From: Sphingomonas phyllosphaerae
GTDB lineage: Bacteria > Pseudomonadota > Alphaproteobacteria > Sphingomonadales > Sphingomonadaceae
Length of the DNA: 64,000 nt
Direction of reading: 5' to 3'
NCBI GenBank assembly: GCA_036946405.1
Contig: JAQIJC010000001.1
Span: 2,425,001 to 2,489,000 of the forward strand
Made by a program: the position numbers and the translations under genes. Below the pieces are notes generated by a model. The model had not been told where the DNA came from, searched no databases, and was given only the letters and a program-made list of their open reading frames with translations. Positions 16,549-25,200 of this stretch are shown piece by piece; position 1 is the first letter of the stretch; each line of letters starts with the position of its first letter.

Positions 16549-17826
16549 ATGTCCTCTTCCGCTCTTCCGGCCGCCTCGCATCGCCGTATCCTGCTCGCCA
16601 GCCTCGTCGGCACGTCGGTGGAGTTCTACGACTTCTATATCTATGCGACCGCTGCTTCGCTGGTGTTCGGGCCATTGTTCTTTCCCGCTGGCGATCCGTC
16701 CGCGCAATTGCTCGCCGCTTATGCGAGCCTGGCGGTGGCGTTCTTCGCACGGCCGGTCGGTGCCTGGGCGTTCGGTCATTACGGCGACCGGATCGGGCGC
16801 AAGTCGACGCTGGTCGTCAGCCTGATGCTGATGGGCGGATCGACGCTCGCGATCGCATTCCTGCCGACCTACGCGCAGGCCGGTTACCTCGCACCGGTGT
16901 TGCTGTGTTTGTTGCGGTTCGGCCAGGGCTTCGGGCTGGGCGGCGAATGGGGCGGGGCGGCGTTGCTCGCGGTCGAGAATGCGCCGCCGGGCTGGCGCGG
17001 GCGCTATGGCATGGTGCCGCAGCTCGGTGCGCCGGTCGGATTCATCGCCGCCAACGGGCTGTTCCTGCTGCTCGGCCTGCTGATGAGTGCCGAGGACTTC
17101 GTGGCCTGGGGATGGCGTATTCCGTTCGTGCTGTCGGTCGTGCTGGTCGGGCTCGGCCTGTGGGTGCGGCTGAAGATCGCCGAGACACCGGCGTTCGCAC
17201 GTGTGCTGGAGGAAGGGCCGCCGCCAGCAGTGCCGATGGGTGAGTTGCTGCACGATCACTGGCGTGCGGCGCTGGGCGGCACCGCGGGGGCGATCGCCTG
17301 TTTCGCGGTCTATTATATCGCGACGGCGTTCGCGCTTGGCTATGCGACGACGCGGCTGGGGATTGCGCGGCCGACGATCCTGTCGATGCAACTCGGCGCG
17401 ATCCTGTTCATGGCGGTCGGGATCGTCCTGTCGGGCATCTGGGCCGATCGCCGCGACGCACGGCATGTGCTGACCTGGGGATGCGTCTTCGCGGTGATCG
17501 CCGGATTCGTGCTGGCGCCGGGGCTGGGGTCGGGATCGCCGCCGCTGATCTTCGCCAGCCTGTCGGTGGCGCTGTTCGCGATGGGGTTCGTGTACGGACC
17601 GCTGGGTGCGTGGCTGCCCGGATTGTTCCCGGCGCGGGTGCGCTACACGGGGGTGAGCCTTGCCTTCAACATGGCCGGCATCATCGGCGGCGGGCTGACC
17701 CCGGTCGCCGCGGAAACGCTGGCGCGGCACGGCGGCCTGTCGCTGGTCAGCGGCTATCTTGCGGGAATGTCGCTGGTCAGTCTGGTCGCGCTGCTGGCGA
17801 TGCGACCGCGCGACCCCGCCGCCTGA
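16549..17826 (+). CDS. MFS transporter, metabolite:H+ symporter (MHS) family
   Basis: This 425-residue inner-membrane permease carries the MHS signatures: LVGTSVEFYDFYIYATAAS in helix 1, FFARPVGAWAFGHYGDRIGRK in the helix 2-3 region (motif A), and RFGQGFGLGGEWGGA in helix 5. MHS proteins (ShiA, ProP, KgtP, citrate carriers) import organic acids or osmolytes with protons. No adjacent catabolic gene reveals the substrate. An AAGGGAG lies 5 nt before the ATG. The 3' end converges with rsmD, with only 3 bases between stops. Confidence 0.9.
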   Translation: MSSSALPAASHRRILLASLVGTSVEFYDFYIYATAASLVFGPLFFPAGDPSAQLLAAYASLAVAFFARPVGAWAFGHYGDRIGRKSTLVVSLMLMGGSTLAIAFLPTYAQAGYLAPVLLCLLRFGQGFGLGGEWGGAALLAVENAPPGWRGRYGMVPQLGAPVGFIAANGLFLLLGLLMSAEDFVAWGWRIPFVLSVVLVGLGLWVRLKIAETPAFARVLEEGPPPAVPMGELLHDHWRAALGGTAGAIACFAVYYIATAFALGYATTRLGIARPTILSMQLGAILFMAVGIVLSGIWADRRDARHVLTWGCVFAVIAGFVLAPGLGSGSPPLIFASLSVALFAMGFVYGPLGAWLPGLFPARVRYTGVSLAFNMAGIIGGGLTPVAAETLARHGGLSLVSGYLAGMSLVSLVALLAMRPRDPAA

Positions 17827-17829
17827 CGT

Positions 17830-18369
17830 TCAGCCAAGCCGTAACAGCATCAGGCGCGCGCGGCCGTGCGTGCGATCGGCGTCGACGACAAAGCCCGCCG
17901 GTATCTCGCCCTCACCCTTCGCGGTTTCGATCGAGACCCATGTCGCCGGACCGATCCAGCCGAGCCGGGTCAGCTTGTCGGCAGCCACCGCACCCGCGCC
18001 GGTCGCATAGGGCGGGTCCATCATCACGATGTCGAGCGGCGCACGCGCCGGGCCGAGCGCCATCACCGACGCGGCCCGGATGTCGGCGCCCGTCGCCCCC
18101 AGCTTCGCGACATTGGCGCGCAGCACGTCGAGCGCCGGCTTGTCCTGCTCCACGAACAGGCAACTTGCGGCGCCGCGCGACAGGGCCTCCAGTCCGAGCG
18201 CTCCGGAGCCCGCGAAGAGGTCGGCGCACGCCAGCCCCTCGAAGCTGCCGACGCGGCTGGCGAGCATCGAGAACAATGCCTCGCGCGTACGATCGGCGGT
18301 GGGGCGGGTGGCGTCGCCCTTGGGCGCGGCGAGCGGACGACCGCGCCACTGGCCGGCGATGATCCTCAC
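17830..18369 (-). CDS. rsmD: 16S rRNA (guanine(966)-N(2))-methyltransferase RsmD
   Basis: A 179-residue class I SAM-dependent methyltransferase acting on G966 of 16S rRNA in the assembling small subunit. The family start MRIIAGQWRGRPL, the TRPTADRTREALFSML segment, the SAM-binding DLFAGSGALGLEALSRGA loop and the catalytic DPPY (118-121) are all present. The ATG overlaps the stop of the upstream pseudouridine synthase by 4 bp, so two rRNA-modifying enzymes are co-translated. Confidence 0.97.
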   Translation of the reverse strand: MRIIAGQWRGRPLAAPKGDATRPTADRTREALFSMLASRVGSFEGLACADLFAGSGALGLEALSRGAASCLFVEQDKPALDVLRANVAKLGATGADIRAASVMALGPARAPLDIVMMDPPYATGAGAVAADKLTRLGWIGPATWVSIETAKGEGEIPAGFVVDADRTHGRARLMLLRLG

Positions 18370-19457
18370 TTGCGCCCCCGCGGACGCGCGCCCGGCTTGG
18401 GCTTCGGCTTGGCCCAGCCGGGTTGGCGCTTGATCCGGGCGGGCCGCTGCGGCGTGACCGGCTGTTCCTCGGCCTTCGGTGCTGTCGGCCGCGGCGCGGC
18501 GCGCGGCGGGCGTGACGTGGTGGCGACGGCTTTCACGGGCGCGCGCTCGCCGGTGCGCGGAGGCTGCGGCGCACTGGTGCCGCGATGGGGCGCAGCCGCT
18601 CGCGCCACGCCGGGCGCGGGCCGTGGCCCAGCGGGAGCGCGCGCGCCGGTCGGCTGACGCGAGGCAGGCGCACGGCGGGTGCCGGGCACGGCGACATCCG
18701 CTACCTTTGGGCGCAGCTTGGCGGCGGCCTTCAGGGTTTGGCGGAAAGCGATCAGGTCCGCGACGCGAACCTCTCCGATGTCGCCGGCCGGCAGGTCGCC
18801 GAGCACGAACGGGCCATACCGCGTGCGGATCAGGCGGCTGACGCGCAGCCCCAGATGTTCGAGCACGCGACGGACCTCGCGGTTCTTGCCCTCGCTGAGC
18901 GTCATCTCGATCCAGACGTTGGCACCGGTGCGGCGCTCGAGATTGGCGTCGATCGCGCCGTAGCGGATGCCGTCGATCTCGATGCCGTGGATCAGATCCT
19001 CGAGCTGTGCCTGGCTGATCTGCCCGTAGGCGCGCGCGCGATAGCTGCGCTCGACGCCGGTCGCGGGCAGTTCGAGTTGTCGCTTGAATTCGCCATCGGT
19101 GGTCAGGAGCAACAGCCCCTCGGTATTGAGATCCAGCCGGCCGATGGGCACGAGCCGCGGCAGATCGGCGGGCAAGCGGTCGTAGATCGTCGCGCGACCG
19201 GCCGGATCGCGCTCGGCGGTCAAGACACCGGTCGGTTTGTGGAAGAGAAACAGCCGGGTAGGCTCGGCCGCGGCGACCGGCTCCCCGTCTACCGTAACGC
19301 CGTCGAGCGACGGCAGCACCGTGGCCGGCGTGTCGAGCACGACACCGTCCTTCGCGACGCGCCCCTCGGCGATCATCCGCTCGACCTCGCGCCGGGAGGC
19401 CACGCCGGCGCGGGCGAGCAGCTTGGCGATGCGGTGCGGGGAACGTTCGTCGGCCAT
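18366..19457 (-). CDS. RsuA/RluB/RluE/RluF family pseudouridine synthase with long basic tail
   Basis: A 363-residue rRNA pseudouridine synthase. Residues 8-55 form an S4 RNA-binding domain (RIAKLLARAGVASRREVERMI), followed by the catalytic domain with GRLDLNTEGLLLLT (Asp109 as nucleophile). LFHKPTGVLTAERD and SYRARAYG also match the family. From about residue 245 on, the sequence is an Arg/Ala/Pro-rich, low-complexity extension of ~115 residues typical of RluB in GC-rich bacteria, probably unstructured and RNA-contacting. RluB (23S U2605) is the likeliest member, but RsuA cannot be excluded. It is followed by rsmD with a 4-bp overlap. Confidence 0.9.
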   Translation of the reverse strand: MADERSPHRIAKLLARAGVASRREVERMIAEGRVAKDGVVLDTPATVLPSLDGVTVDGEPVAAAEPTRLFLFHKPTGVLTAERDPAGRATIYDRLPADLPRLVPIGRLDLNTEGLLLLTTDGEFKRQLELPATGVERSYRARAYGQISQAQLEDLIHGIEIDGIRYGAIDANLERRTGANVWIEMTLSEGKNREVRRVLEHLGLRVSRLIRTRYGPFVLGDLPAGDIGEVRVADLIAFRQTLKAAAKLRPKVADVAVPGTRRAPASRQPTGARAPAGPRPAPGVARAAAPHRGTSAPQPPRTGERAPVKAVATTSRPPRAAPRPTAPKAEEQPVTPQRPARIKRQPGWAKPKPKPGARPRGRK

Positions 19458-19577
19458 CCCGGTCGCTTACGGGCTGCGCGCGCCGGCAACAAGGATTCTG
19501 ATCGCGCGAAGCACGCGGGAAAGAAAACCGCCCAGCGGGGTTGAGCGGATGGCAGATTAGCGGGGGCGGAACAGGCG

Positions 19578-20027
19578 ATGTTGTTCGGACGGCGGCAGCG
19601 GTCGATCGAAAAGTTGCTCGTCGTCGAGGACGAGCCGCTGGTGGCGTTCGACACCGAGCGGATGCTGAGCGATCAAGGCTTCACCATCGTCGCGACCGTC
19701 GACCGGGTCGCCGACGCGGTGCGGGTGATCGAGGCCGGCGCGGCGATCGATCTGGTGCTGGTCGACATCAACCTCGCCGATGGCAGCGGCATCGACGTCG
19801 CCCGGTCGGCAGCGGCGCGCGGGATCCGGGTGCTGTTCGTGACCGGCGCCTGCCCGGTCGATGCCGAGGTCGTGGCGGTCGGTTGTCTTTCGAAACCCTA
19901 TACGCAACGGGATCTTGTCGGCTCGATCGACGCGATCGAGACGGCCGCGGAGGGGCGATCGCCGCCGCGCGTTCCCGGCGGATTGCGGCTGTTCGGAGGC
20001 GGAACGTCGATGACCGGGCTTACCTGA
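19578..20027 (+). CDS. stand-alone response regulator receiver protein
   Basis: A 149-residue single-domain receiver. After a short basic N-terminus the fold shows the acidic pair E17/D18, the phosphoacceptor Asp63 in LVDINLADG, the conserved Thr in VLFVTGA, and Lys106 in LSKPY. There is no output domain, only a ~30-residue glycine/proline-rich tail. It could relay phosphate or sequester a kinase. No kinase is adjacent; the orphan kinase-like gene at 40.9 kb is the only one in the window. An AmpG-like permease gene follows on the same strand after 33 bp. Confidence 0.9.
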   Translation: MLFGRRQRSIEKLLVVEDEPLVAFDTERMLSDQGFTIVATVDRVADAVRVIEAGAAIDLVLVDINLADGSGIDVARSAAARGIRVLFVTGACPVDAEVVAVGCLSKPYTQRDLVGSIDAIETAAEGRSPPRVPGGLRLFGGGTSMTGLT

Positions 20028-20060
20028 CCGCGATTTCGCGCTAAGCCGTGCGCCTGACGG

Positions 20061-21410
20061 ATGAGGGCGATGTGGATGGCGGCGCGGGTGGACGGACGAA
20101 CCTGGGTGGATGGTGTGCGCCCCTATCTGGAGCGCGGGCCGCTCGCTGCCTTCGCGCTGGGCGTGTCGTCGGGTTTTCCCTATGCGATGATCGCCGCGAC
20201 GCTGACGACGCGGCTGGCGCAGAGCGGGATCGACAAGAAGACGGTGACGGCGTTCAGCCTCGCGTTTCTCGTCTATAACATCAAGTTCTTGTGGGCGTGG
20301 GTCGTCGATGGCGTGCGGTTGCCGGTGCTCGGCGCGCTGGGGCAGAGGGTATCGTGGCTGATCGCGGCGGGGGTGCTGGTGATCGCGGCCGTGGCCAATC
20401 TGGCGCTCGTCGATCCCGGAGCGAGCATCGGCGCGACCGTCACCGCAGCGATCCTGGTCGCGGTGGCCGGATCGACGTTCGACGTCGTCATCGACGCCTT
20501 TCGCATCGAAATTCTCGAGCCGCGTCAATTGGGTGTCGGGTCCGGGATGAGCCAGTACGGCTGGCGGATCGGATCGGCGGGGGCGGCATCGCTGGCGCTG
20601 TTGGTCGCGGCCCGGCACGGCTGGACTTTCGCCTATCTGTCGACCGCGGTGCTCGCCTTGCCGGCGATGGTAGCGGGTCTGGTCCTCGGAGAGCCGCGGC
20701 GGCATCGCGACGTCGAGCCGCGGCGCGGGGTCGGGGCGGCCCTGGCTGCGATCTGGCGGCCGTTCCTGCAATTCTTTGCGCGTCCCGGCGCGTTCGTGGT
20801 GCTGTTGTTCATCCTGATCCACAAAATCGGCGACACATTGGGACAGCTGGTGCTGCGCCTGTTGCTCAATGATACCGGATTTACCAACGACGAGATCGCT
20901 TTGTACGACGTCGGTGTGGGTTTCTGGGCCTATCTGATCGGGATTTTCCTGGGCGGGGTCATGTACGCCCGGCTGGGTCTGAAGCGGGCGGTGCTGATCA
21001 GCCTGGTGCTGATGGCGGTTTCCAACGCCAGCTTCGCCGCGCTTGCGGCAGCGGGCCATAGCAACCTCGGACTCGCCGGTGCGATGACGTTCGAGAACAT
21101 CGCGTCCGGGATCGGCGGGGTGACGGTGGTCGCCTATTTCTCGGCGCTGTGCGACCTGCGCTTCACCGCCGCGCAATATGCGCTGATCTCGGCGGCGGCG
21201 AGCGTCGTCGGGCGGATCGTGACCGGGGCGAGCGCGGGCGCGCTGGTCGAGCGGGTCGGCTACGTCAATTTCTACCTGCTGACGGTCGTGCTGGCGCTGC
21301 CGGGGGTGGCGCTGTTCTGGTGGATGAGCCGGTCGGGGCTGGTCGACCGATCGGTCGGGAGCGCCGGCACCGAAGGGCCGGGCGACGCACGCGATGGCAC
21401 CGCACCCTAG
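20061..21410 (+). CDS. AmpG-like MFS permease
   Basis: An inner-membrane permease of 449 residues with the AmpG arrangement: an early GVSSGFPYAMIAATLTTRL helix, then AFLVYNIKFLWAWVVDGVRLP, which corresponds to the KFLWAPLxDR signature. AmpG proteins import anhydro-muropeptides for cell-wall recycling. Substitutions such as W for the usual P in KFLW(A)P mean a related transport role cannot be excluded. Starts at 20070 and 20076 are also possible; GAGGG at 20063 best serves the ATG at 20076. The stop codon shares its bases with the stop of the convergent gene (CTAG). Confidence 0.8.
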   Translation: MRAMWMAARVDGRTWVDGVRPYLERGPLAAFALGVSSGFPYAMIAATLTTRLAQSGIDKKTVTAFSLAFLVYNIKFLWAWVVDGVRLPVLGALGQRVSWLIAAGVLVIAAVANLALVDPGASIGATVTAAILVAVAGSTFDVVIDAFRIEILEPRQLGVGSGMSQYGWRIGSAGAASLALLVAARHGWTFAYLSTAVLALPAMVAGLVLGEPRRHRDVEPRRGVGAALAAIWRPFLQFFARPGAFVVLLFILIHKIGDTLGQLVLRLLLNDTGFTNDEIALYDVGVGFWAYLIGIFLGGVMYARLGLKRAVLISLVLMAVSNASFAALAAAGHSNLGLAGAMTFENIASGIGGVTVVAYFSALCDLRFTAAQYALISAAASVVGRIVTGASAGALVERVGYVNFYLLTVVLALPGVALFWWMSRSGLVDRSVGSAGTEGPGDARDGTAP

Positions 21411-21844
21411 ACGCTGACCGGCCGGCCCTCGTCGGCAAAGGCGGCAGCGAGCGCGGCGGCGCTGGCCAGCACGCCGTCGACGTGACGCTGGCCCAGCAGG
21501 TCCTGCATCAGCAGGCGCGCGCCATCGGTGCGCGTCTCGACCCGCGCGAGGATGGCGAGCAACACCTGCTCCGAAGCGGTCATCCGCGCGCAGCAGCACG
21601 GGGCGATGGCGATCGGCACCGTCGCGTTGCCGGCCAGATCGGCCATCAACGCGCGCATCAACAGCAACGGGCGCCGGAACGCCTCGCCGAATGCCGTGAA
21701 GAAGCCGTGCGCCGCGCGCGCGTCCGACAGGCCGTGCGCCCCCATGCGGCGCATCGCAAACAGGATGATGCGCGCATTGGGGCAGTCGGGCAGCGGATGC
21801 GGCAAGGCGTTGGCGGTCAGAACGGGGGCGGGAAGCTGGGTCAT
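21407..21844 (-). CDS. DUF6628-like protein of unknown function
   Basis: A 145-residue soluble protein that I tentatively place in the sphingomonad DUF6628 family. Features are PNARIILFAMRRMGAHGL at residues 22-39, a helical stretch with RRPLLLMRALMADLAG, an unusual CCC triplet in PIAIAPCCCARMT, and a helical C-terminus. The three adjacent cysteines suggest metal binding or redox chemistry, but this is only an inference. It lies alone between the AmpG-like gene (shared stop bases) and folC. Confidence 0.7.
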   Translation of the reverse strand: MTQLPAPVLTANALPHPLPDCPNARIILFAMRRMGAHGLSDARAAHGFFTAFGEAFRRPLLLMRALMADLAGNATVPIAIAPCCCARMTASEQVLLAILARVETRTDGARLLMQDLLGQRHVDGVLASAAALAAAFADEGRPVSV

Positions 21845-21914
21845 GGAACAGGCGACTCCTCTTGCCCGCGCAAGGTCGCCTGTACGCTATTGCAAGTCAA
21901 TCGCAGAATTTACG

Positions 21915-23270
21915 TCAGGTCGGGCTTTCGTCGTTCGCCCTCAACACTTCACCGGCGAGATAAAGCGATCCGGCGATCAGCACCGGCTGACCCGGGCGCT
22001 CCGCACCGGCGACCTGCGCAAGTGCCGCCGGGATGTCGCGAGCGGCATGGCGAGCGGGAATGCCGAGGCCAGCGGCGACCGCGATCAGCTCGACCGGCGC
22101 ATGGCAGGCGTGGCCGGGCACCGGCACGGCGACCAGCGTGTCGATCATGTCGGCGAACGGCGCGAGGAACCCGGCGGCGTCCTTGTTGGCGAGCATCCCG
22201 AGCACCACGACCAGCACGCGCGCGCCGTTGCTGCCGATCACGTGCGGGAGCGCCGCGGCGATGGCGTCTCCCGCCGAGACATTATGCCCACCATCGAGCC
22301 AAACGGGCCTGTCGCCCAGCGGTGCGGTCAGCGGACCGGTCGACAGGCGCTGGAGCCGAGCGGGCCAGCGGGTCTTCGTGGCGGCGACAGCGAGTTCGTC
22401 GATCGGCACCGACAGGCGCGATTGATGACGGATCATCGCCACCGCCAGCGCGAGATTGGCGTCCTGGTGCGCGCCGGGCATCGACGGCAGCGGCAGGGCG
22501 AGGGTGCCCGCGGCGTCCTGATAGCGAAGCCGATCGTCGGCGGTGTAGCGCCACGTCGTCTCCTCTGGATACCAGCGTGCACCGCACGCCTGCGCCGCCT
22601 GCGCGACAGGCGCGGCGATCGCAGGCGGATAGGCCATCGTCACCAGCGGCACGCCGGGCTTGGCGATCCCGGCCTTTTCGGCCGCGATGCGTTCGAGCGA
22701 ATCGCCGAGAAACGCCTGATGATCGATCCCCAGCGCCGCGATCCCGCACGCGACCGGCGCGGGCAGCACGTTGGTCGCGTCGAGCCGTCCGCCGAGTCCG
22801 ACCTCGATCACACAGGCATCTGCCGGCGTGCGCGCGAAGGCGAGGAAGGCGGCGGCGGTCGTGATCTCGAAGAAGCTCGCACCGATGCCGTCGGCCCGGT
22901 CGAGCACCTCCGCCAGCAGCGCGGCCAGCGCGGCGTCGTCGATCAACTGACCGGCGAGGCGGATGCGTTCGTTGAAGCGGACCAGATGCGGGCTGGTGTA
23001 GACGTGGACGCGGTAGCCCGACGCCTCCAGCGCGCTGCGCAGGAAAGCACAGGTCGAGCCTTTGCCGTTGGTGCCGGCGACGTGGAAAACCGGCGGGAGC
23101 GCAAGGTGCGGATCGCCGAGCCGTGCGAGCAGGCGCGTGATCCGGTCGAGCCCGAGCACGTCCGCGCCCGGCGACAGCGACCAGAGGCGGTCGAGCTGTG
23201 CCTGCACGGCGGGATCGCTGGAGACGGCGTGATCGGCAGGGGTCGGGGGCGTCGTCACAGCTTGATTCAT
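21915..23270 (-). CDS. folC: bifunctional dihydrofolate/folylpolyglutamate synthase
   Basis: FolC (451 residues) ligates glutamate to dihydropteroate and lengthens the glutamate tail of folates. The Mur-ligase-like fold is clear: P-loop HVAGTNGKGSTCAFL, SPHLVRFNERIRL, the IEVGLGGRLDATNV motif and GIDHQAFLG. The gene ends the trp-accD-folC series on the minus strand. It is separated from accD by a 266-bp stretch of extragenic repeats instead of the tight overlaps seen elsewhere in the series, so it may use its own promoter. Confidence 0.96.
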   Translation of the reverse strand: MNQAVTTPPTPADHAVSSDPAVQAQLDRLWSLSPGADVLGLDRITRLLARLGDPHLALPPVFHVAGTNGKGSTCAFLRSALEASGYRVHVYTSPHLVRFNERIRLAGQLIDDAALAALLAEVLDRADGIGASFFEITTAAAFLAFARTPADACVIEVGLGGRLDATNVLPAPVACGIAALGIDHQAFLGDSLERIAAEKAGIAKPGVPLVTMAYPPAIAAPVAQAAQACGARWYPEETTWRYTADDRLRYQDAAGTLALPLPSMPGAHQDANLALAVAMIRHQSRLSVPIDELAVAATKTRWPARLQRLSTGPLTAPLGDRPVWLDGGHNVSAGDAIAAALPHVIGSNGARVLVVVLGMLANKDAAGFLAPFADMIDTLVAVPVPGHACHAPVELIAVAAGLGIPARHAARDIPAALAQVAGAERPGQPVLIAGSLYLAGEVLRANDESPT

Positions 23271-23275
23271 CCGGC

Positions 23276-23440
23276 TCTAGAGTGTGATGCATCCAATCTG
23301 AAGCGTCACCCCGGCGAAGGCCGGGGCCCAGTTGCGGGACGCTGATGATGTACGTCGCGCCTCATGTCGCAGGCCTTCCCACCTGGACCCCGGCCTTCGC
23401 CGGGGTGACGATGGGAGATGGTTCAAGTCGGATCGAAGCC
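23276..23440. repeat. composite extragenic repeat element between folC and accD
   Basis: Two inverted CCCCGGCGAAGGCCGGGG-type palindromes (around 23308-23326 and 23381-23402) face each other, each flanked by a CGTCA/TGACG. The outer parts (GTGTGATGCATCC at 23282 and GATGGTTCAAGTCGGATCGA at 23417) recur, in the same relation to the palindrome, in the element at 58943-59112, where they read GTGTGATCCACCC and CTTGAACCATCTCCC. This is a mosaic extragenic element, not coding. Confidence 0.7.
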
Positions 23441-23512
23441 CCTCCTCCTTGGGAGAGGGGGCGGGGCGAGCACTTCCACGAACGCCGCCCTCGTTGGATT
23501 CCCCACCCCCGG

Positions 23513-23534
23513 CCCCTCCCCTGAAGGGGAGGGG
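23513..23534 (-). terminator. hairpin directly behind accD
   Basis: CCCCTCCCC (23513-23521) and GGGGAGGGG (23526-23534) form a perfect 9-bp stem with a 4-nt loop two bases beyond the accD stop. No T-run follows, so it may act as an mRNA 3'-end stabiliser or a weak terminator. Confidence 0.5.
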
Positions 23535-23536
23535 AG

Positions 23537-24403
23537 TCAGGCGGCCTTTCGTTCGCCGCAGAGATAGCCGATCACGGTCGCCAACTTGGCGCGCAGCTCG
23601 CGGCGATGCACGACCATGTCGATCATGCCGTGCTCCAGATAATATTCGCTGGTCTGGAAGTCGTCGGGCAGCTTTTCGCGGATCGTGCTCTCGATCACGC
23701 GGCGTCCGGTGAAGGCGAGCGTCGCCTTCGGCTCGGCGATGTGGACGTCGCCGAGCATCGCATAGGCTGCCATCACGCCGCCCGAGGTCGGGTCGGTCAG
23801 CACGACGATATAGGGCAGCCCGGCATCGTGGAGCATCTGGATCGCGACGGTGCTGCGCGGCATCTGCATCAGGCTGAGAATGCCCTCCTGCATCCGCGCG
23901 CCGCCCGAGGCGGTGAAGACGATGAAGGGTGCGCGGTCCTTTACAGCAGTTTCGACGCCCTGGATGAACGCCTCGCCGACCGCCTGGCCCATCGATCCGC
24001 CCATGAACGCGAAATCCTGCACGCCGATCACGACACGGTGGCCGTCGATCGTGCCACGCGCGTTGACGAAGGCGTCCTGCTCGCCGGTGCTGGCGCGCGC
24101 GGCCTTGAGGCGATCGGCGTAGCGCTTCGAATCGCGGAACTTGAGCGGATCCTCGGGCGAACGCGGCGCGGGCAGCACGTCGATGCTGGCCGGATCGAGC
24201 AGATGCTCGAAGCGCTCGCTGGGGCCGATCCGTTCGTGATGGTCGCAGGTCGGGCAGACGTAGAGGTTCTCCTCCAGCTCCTTGGTGAAGACCATCGTCC
24301 CGCAGCCCTTGCACTTGTGCCAGAGGTGATCGGGGGTTTGCGCCCTGGCACCGCCCGGGACGATCCCGGACAAAGCGTTGCGGACGTTGCTGAGCCAGCT
24401 CAT
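23537..24403 (-). CDS. accD: acetyl-CoA carboxylase carboxyltransferase subunit beta
   Basis: AccD (288 residues) forms, with AccA, the carboxyltransferase that makes malonyl-CoA for fatty-acid synthesis. The N-terminal zinc ribbon is complete (Cys31, Cys34, Cys50, Cys53), followed by the crotonase-like core with [13 protein letters not shown] and [14 protein letters not shown]. The ATG at 24403 is used because it overlaps the trpA stop (TCA/CAT on the plus strand) and gives the standard [10 protein letters not shown]-terminus. Coupling to trpA is a known alphaproteobacterial arrangement. Confidence 0.97.
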   Translation of the reverse strand: MSWLSNVRNALSGIVPGGARAQTPDHLWHKCKGCGTMVFTKELEENLYVCPTCDHHERIGPSERFEHLLDPASIDVLPAPRSPEDPLKFRDSKRYADRLKAARASTGEQDAFVNARGTIDGHRVVIGVQDFAFMGGSMGQAVGEAFIQGVETAVKDRAPFIVFTASGGARMQEGILSLMQMPRSTVAIQMLHDAGLPYIVVLTDPTSGGVMAAYAMLGDVHIAEPKATLAFTGRRVIESTIREKLPDDFQTSEYYLEHGMIDMVVHRRELRAKLATVIGYLCGERKAA

Positions 24404-25200
24404 GCGGAAACCTTTCGTGCGTCGGCGAGCGCGGCCGACAGCGTCTTGATATAGGCGGCGACCGGCGCGGCGGCAGCAGGGCCGTGCTCCGCGACGATCT
24501 CGACGATCGCCGAGCCGACGACGACGCCGTCGGCAACGCGACCGATCGCGCGTGCCTGTTCGGGGGTGCGGACGCCGAAGCCGACCGCGACCGGCAGGTC
24601 GGTGGCGTGCTTCAGCCGTGCGACCGCTTCCTCGATCGACGCCTGTTGCGCCTGTTGCTTGCCGGTGATGCCGGCGACCGAGACGTAATAGATGAAGCCG
24701 CTGGCGCCGTTCAGGACCTCGCCGATCCGCTTGTCGCGCGTGGTGGGCGTGGCGAGCCGGATCAGGTCGATGCCCATCGCGCGCAACGCCGGCCCGAGTG
24801 CATCGTCCTCCTCCGGGGGCACGTCGACGCAGATCACGCCATCGACGCCCGCGTCGTGCAGCGCGGTGGCGAACCACTCCGGCCCCCGGCGCAGCATCGG
24901 ATTGGCATAGCCCATCAGCACCAGCGGGGTGAGCGGATGGCGGGCGCGGAAGTCCTTGGCGATCCGCAGGATGTCGGCGGTGGTGACTCCGCCATCGAGC
25001 GCGCGGATGTTCGCCGCCTGGATCGCGGGGCCGTCCGCCATCGGATCGGTGAACGGCATGCCCAGCTCGATCACGTCCGCGCCGCCCTCGACCAGCGCAT
25101 TGAGGATCGCGGGCGTCGCGGCGACCGACGGATCGCCCGCGGTGACGAAGCAGATCAGCGCGGGACGATCGGCGATGAAGGCGTCGGCGAGGCGGGTCAA
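24400..25200 (-). CDS. trpA: tryptophan synthase alpha chain
   Basis: TrpA (266 residues) cleaves indole-3-glycerol phosphate to indole and glyceraldehyde-3-phosphate, passing indole to TrpB. The TIM-barrel residues are visible: Glu45 in DVIELGMPF and Asp56 in [11 protein letters not shown], and the phosphate-binding [10 protein letters not shown] and GSAIVE loops. The start is a TTG whose bases overlap the trpB TGA; no ATG is available at the conserved N-terminus. The stop overlaps the accD start. Confidence 0.97.
   Translation of the reverse strand: MTRLADAFIADRPALICFVTAGDPSVAATPAILNALVEGGADVIELGMPFTDPMADGPAIQAANIRALDGGVTTADILRIAKDFRARHPLTPLVLMGYANPMLRRGPEWFATALHDAGVDGVICVDVPPEEDDALGPALRAMGIDLIRLATPTTRDKRIGEVLNGASGFIYYVSVAGITGKQQAQQASIEEAVARLKHATDLPVAVGFGVRTPEQARAIGRVADGVVVGSAIVEIVAEHGPAAAAPVAAYIKTLSAALADARKVSA

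Noticed and set aside
16408..17730. 440-codon minus-strand frame opposite the MHS transporter
   Set aside because: Gln/Arg/His-rich antisense shadow. It did prompt a check of the T-rich side of the hairpin at 16331-16360, but it is not a credible gene.
19557..21599. 680-codon minus-strand frame across the receiver and AmpG-like genes
   Set aside because: The plus-strand genes carry intact motifs; this frame is Arg/His/Asp-rich without a domain.
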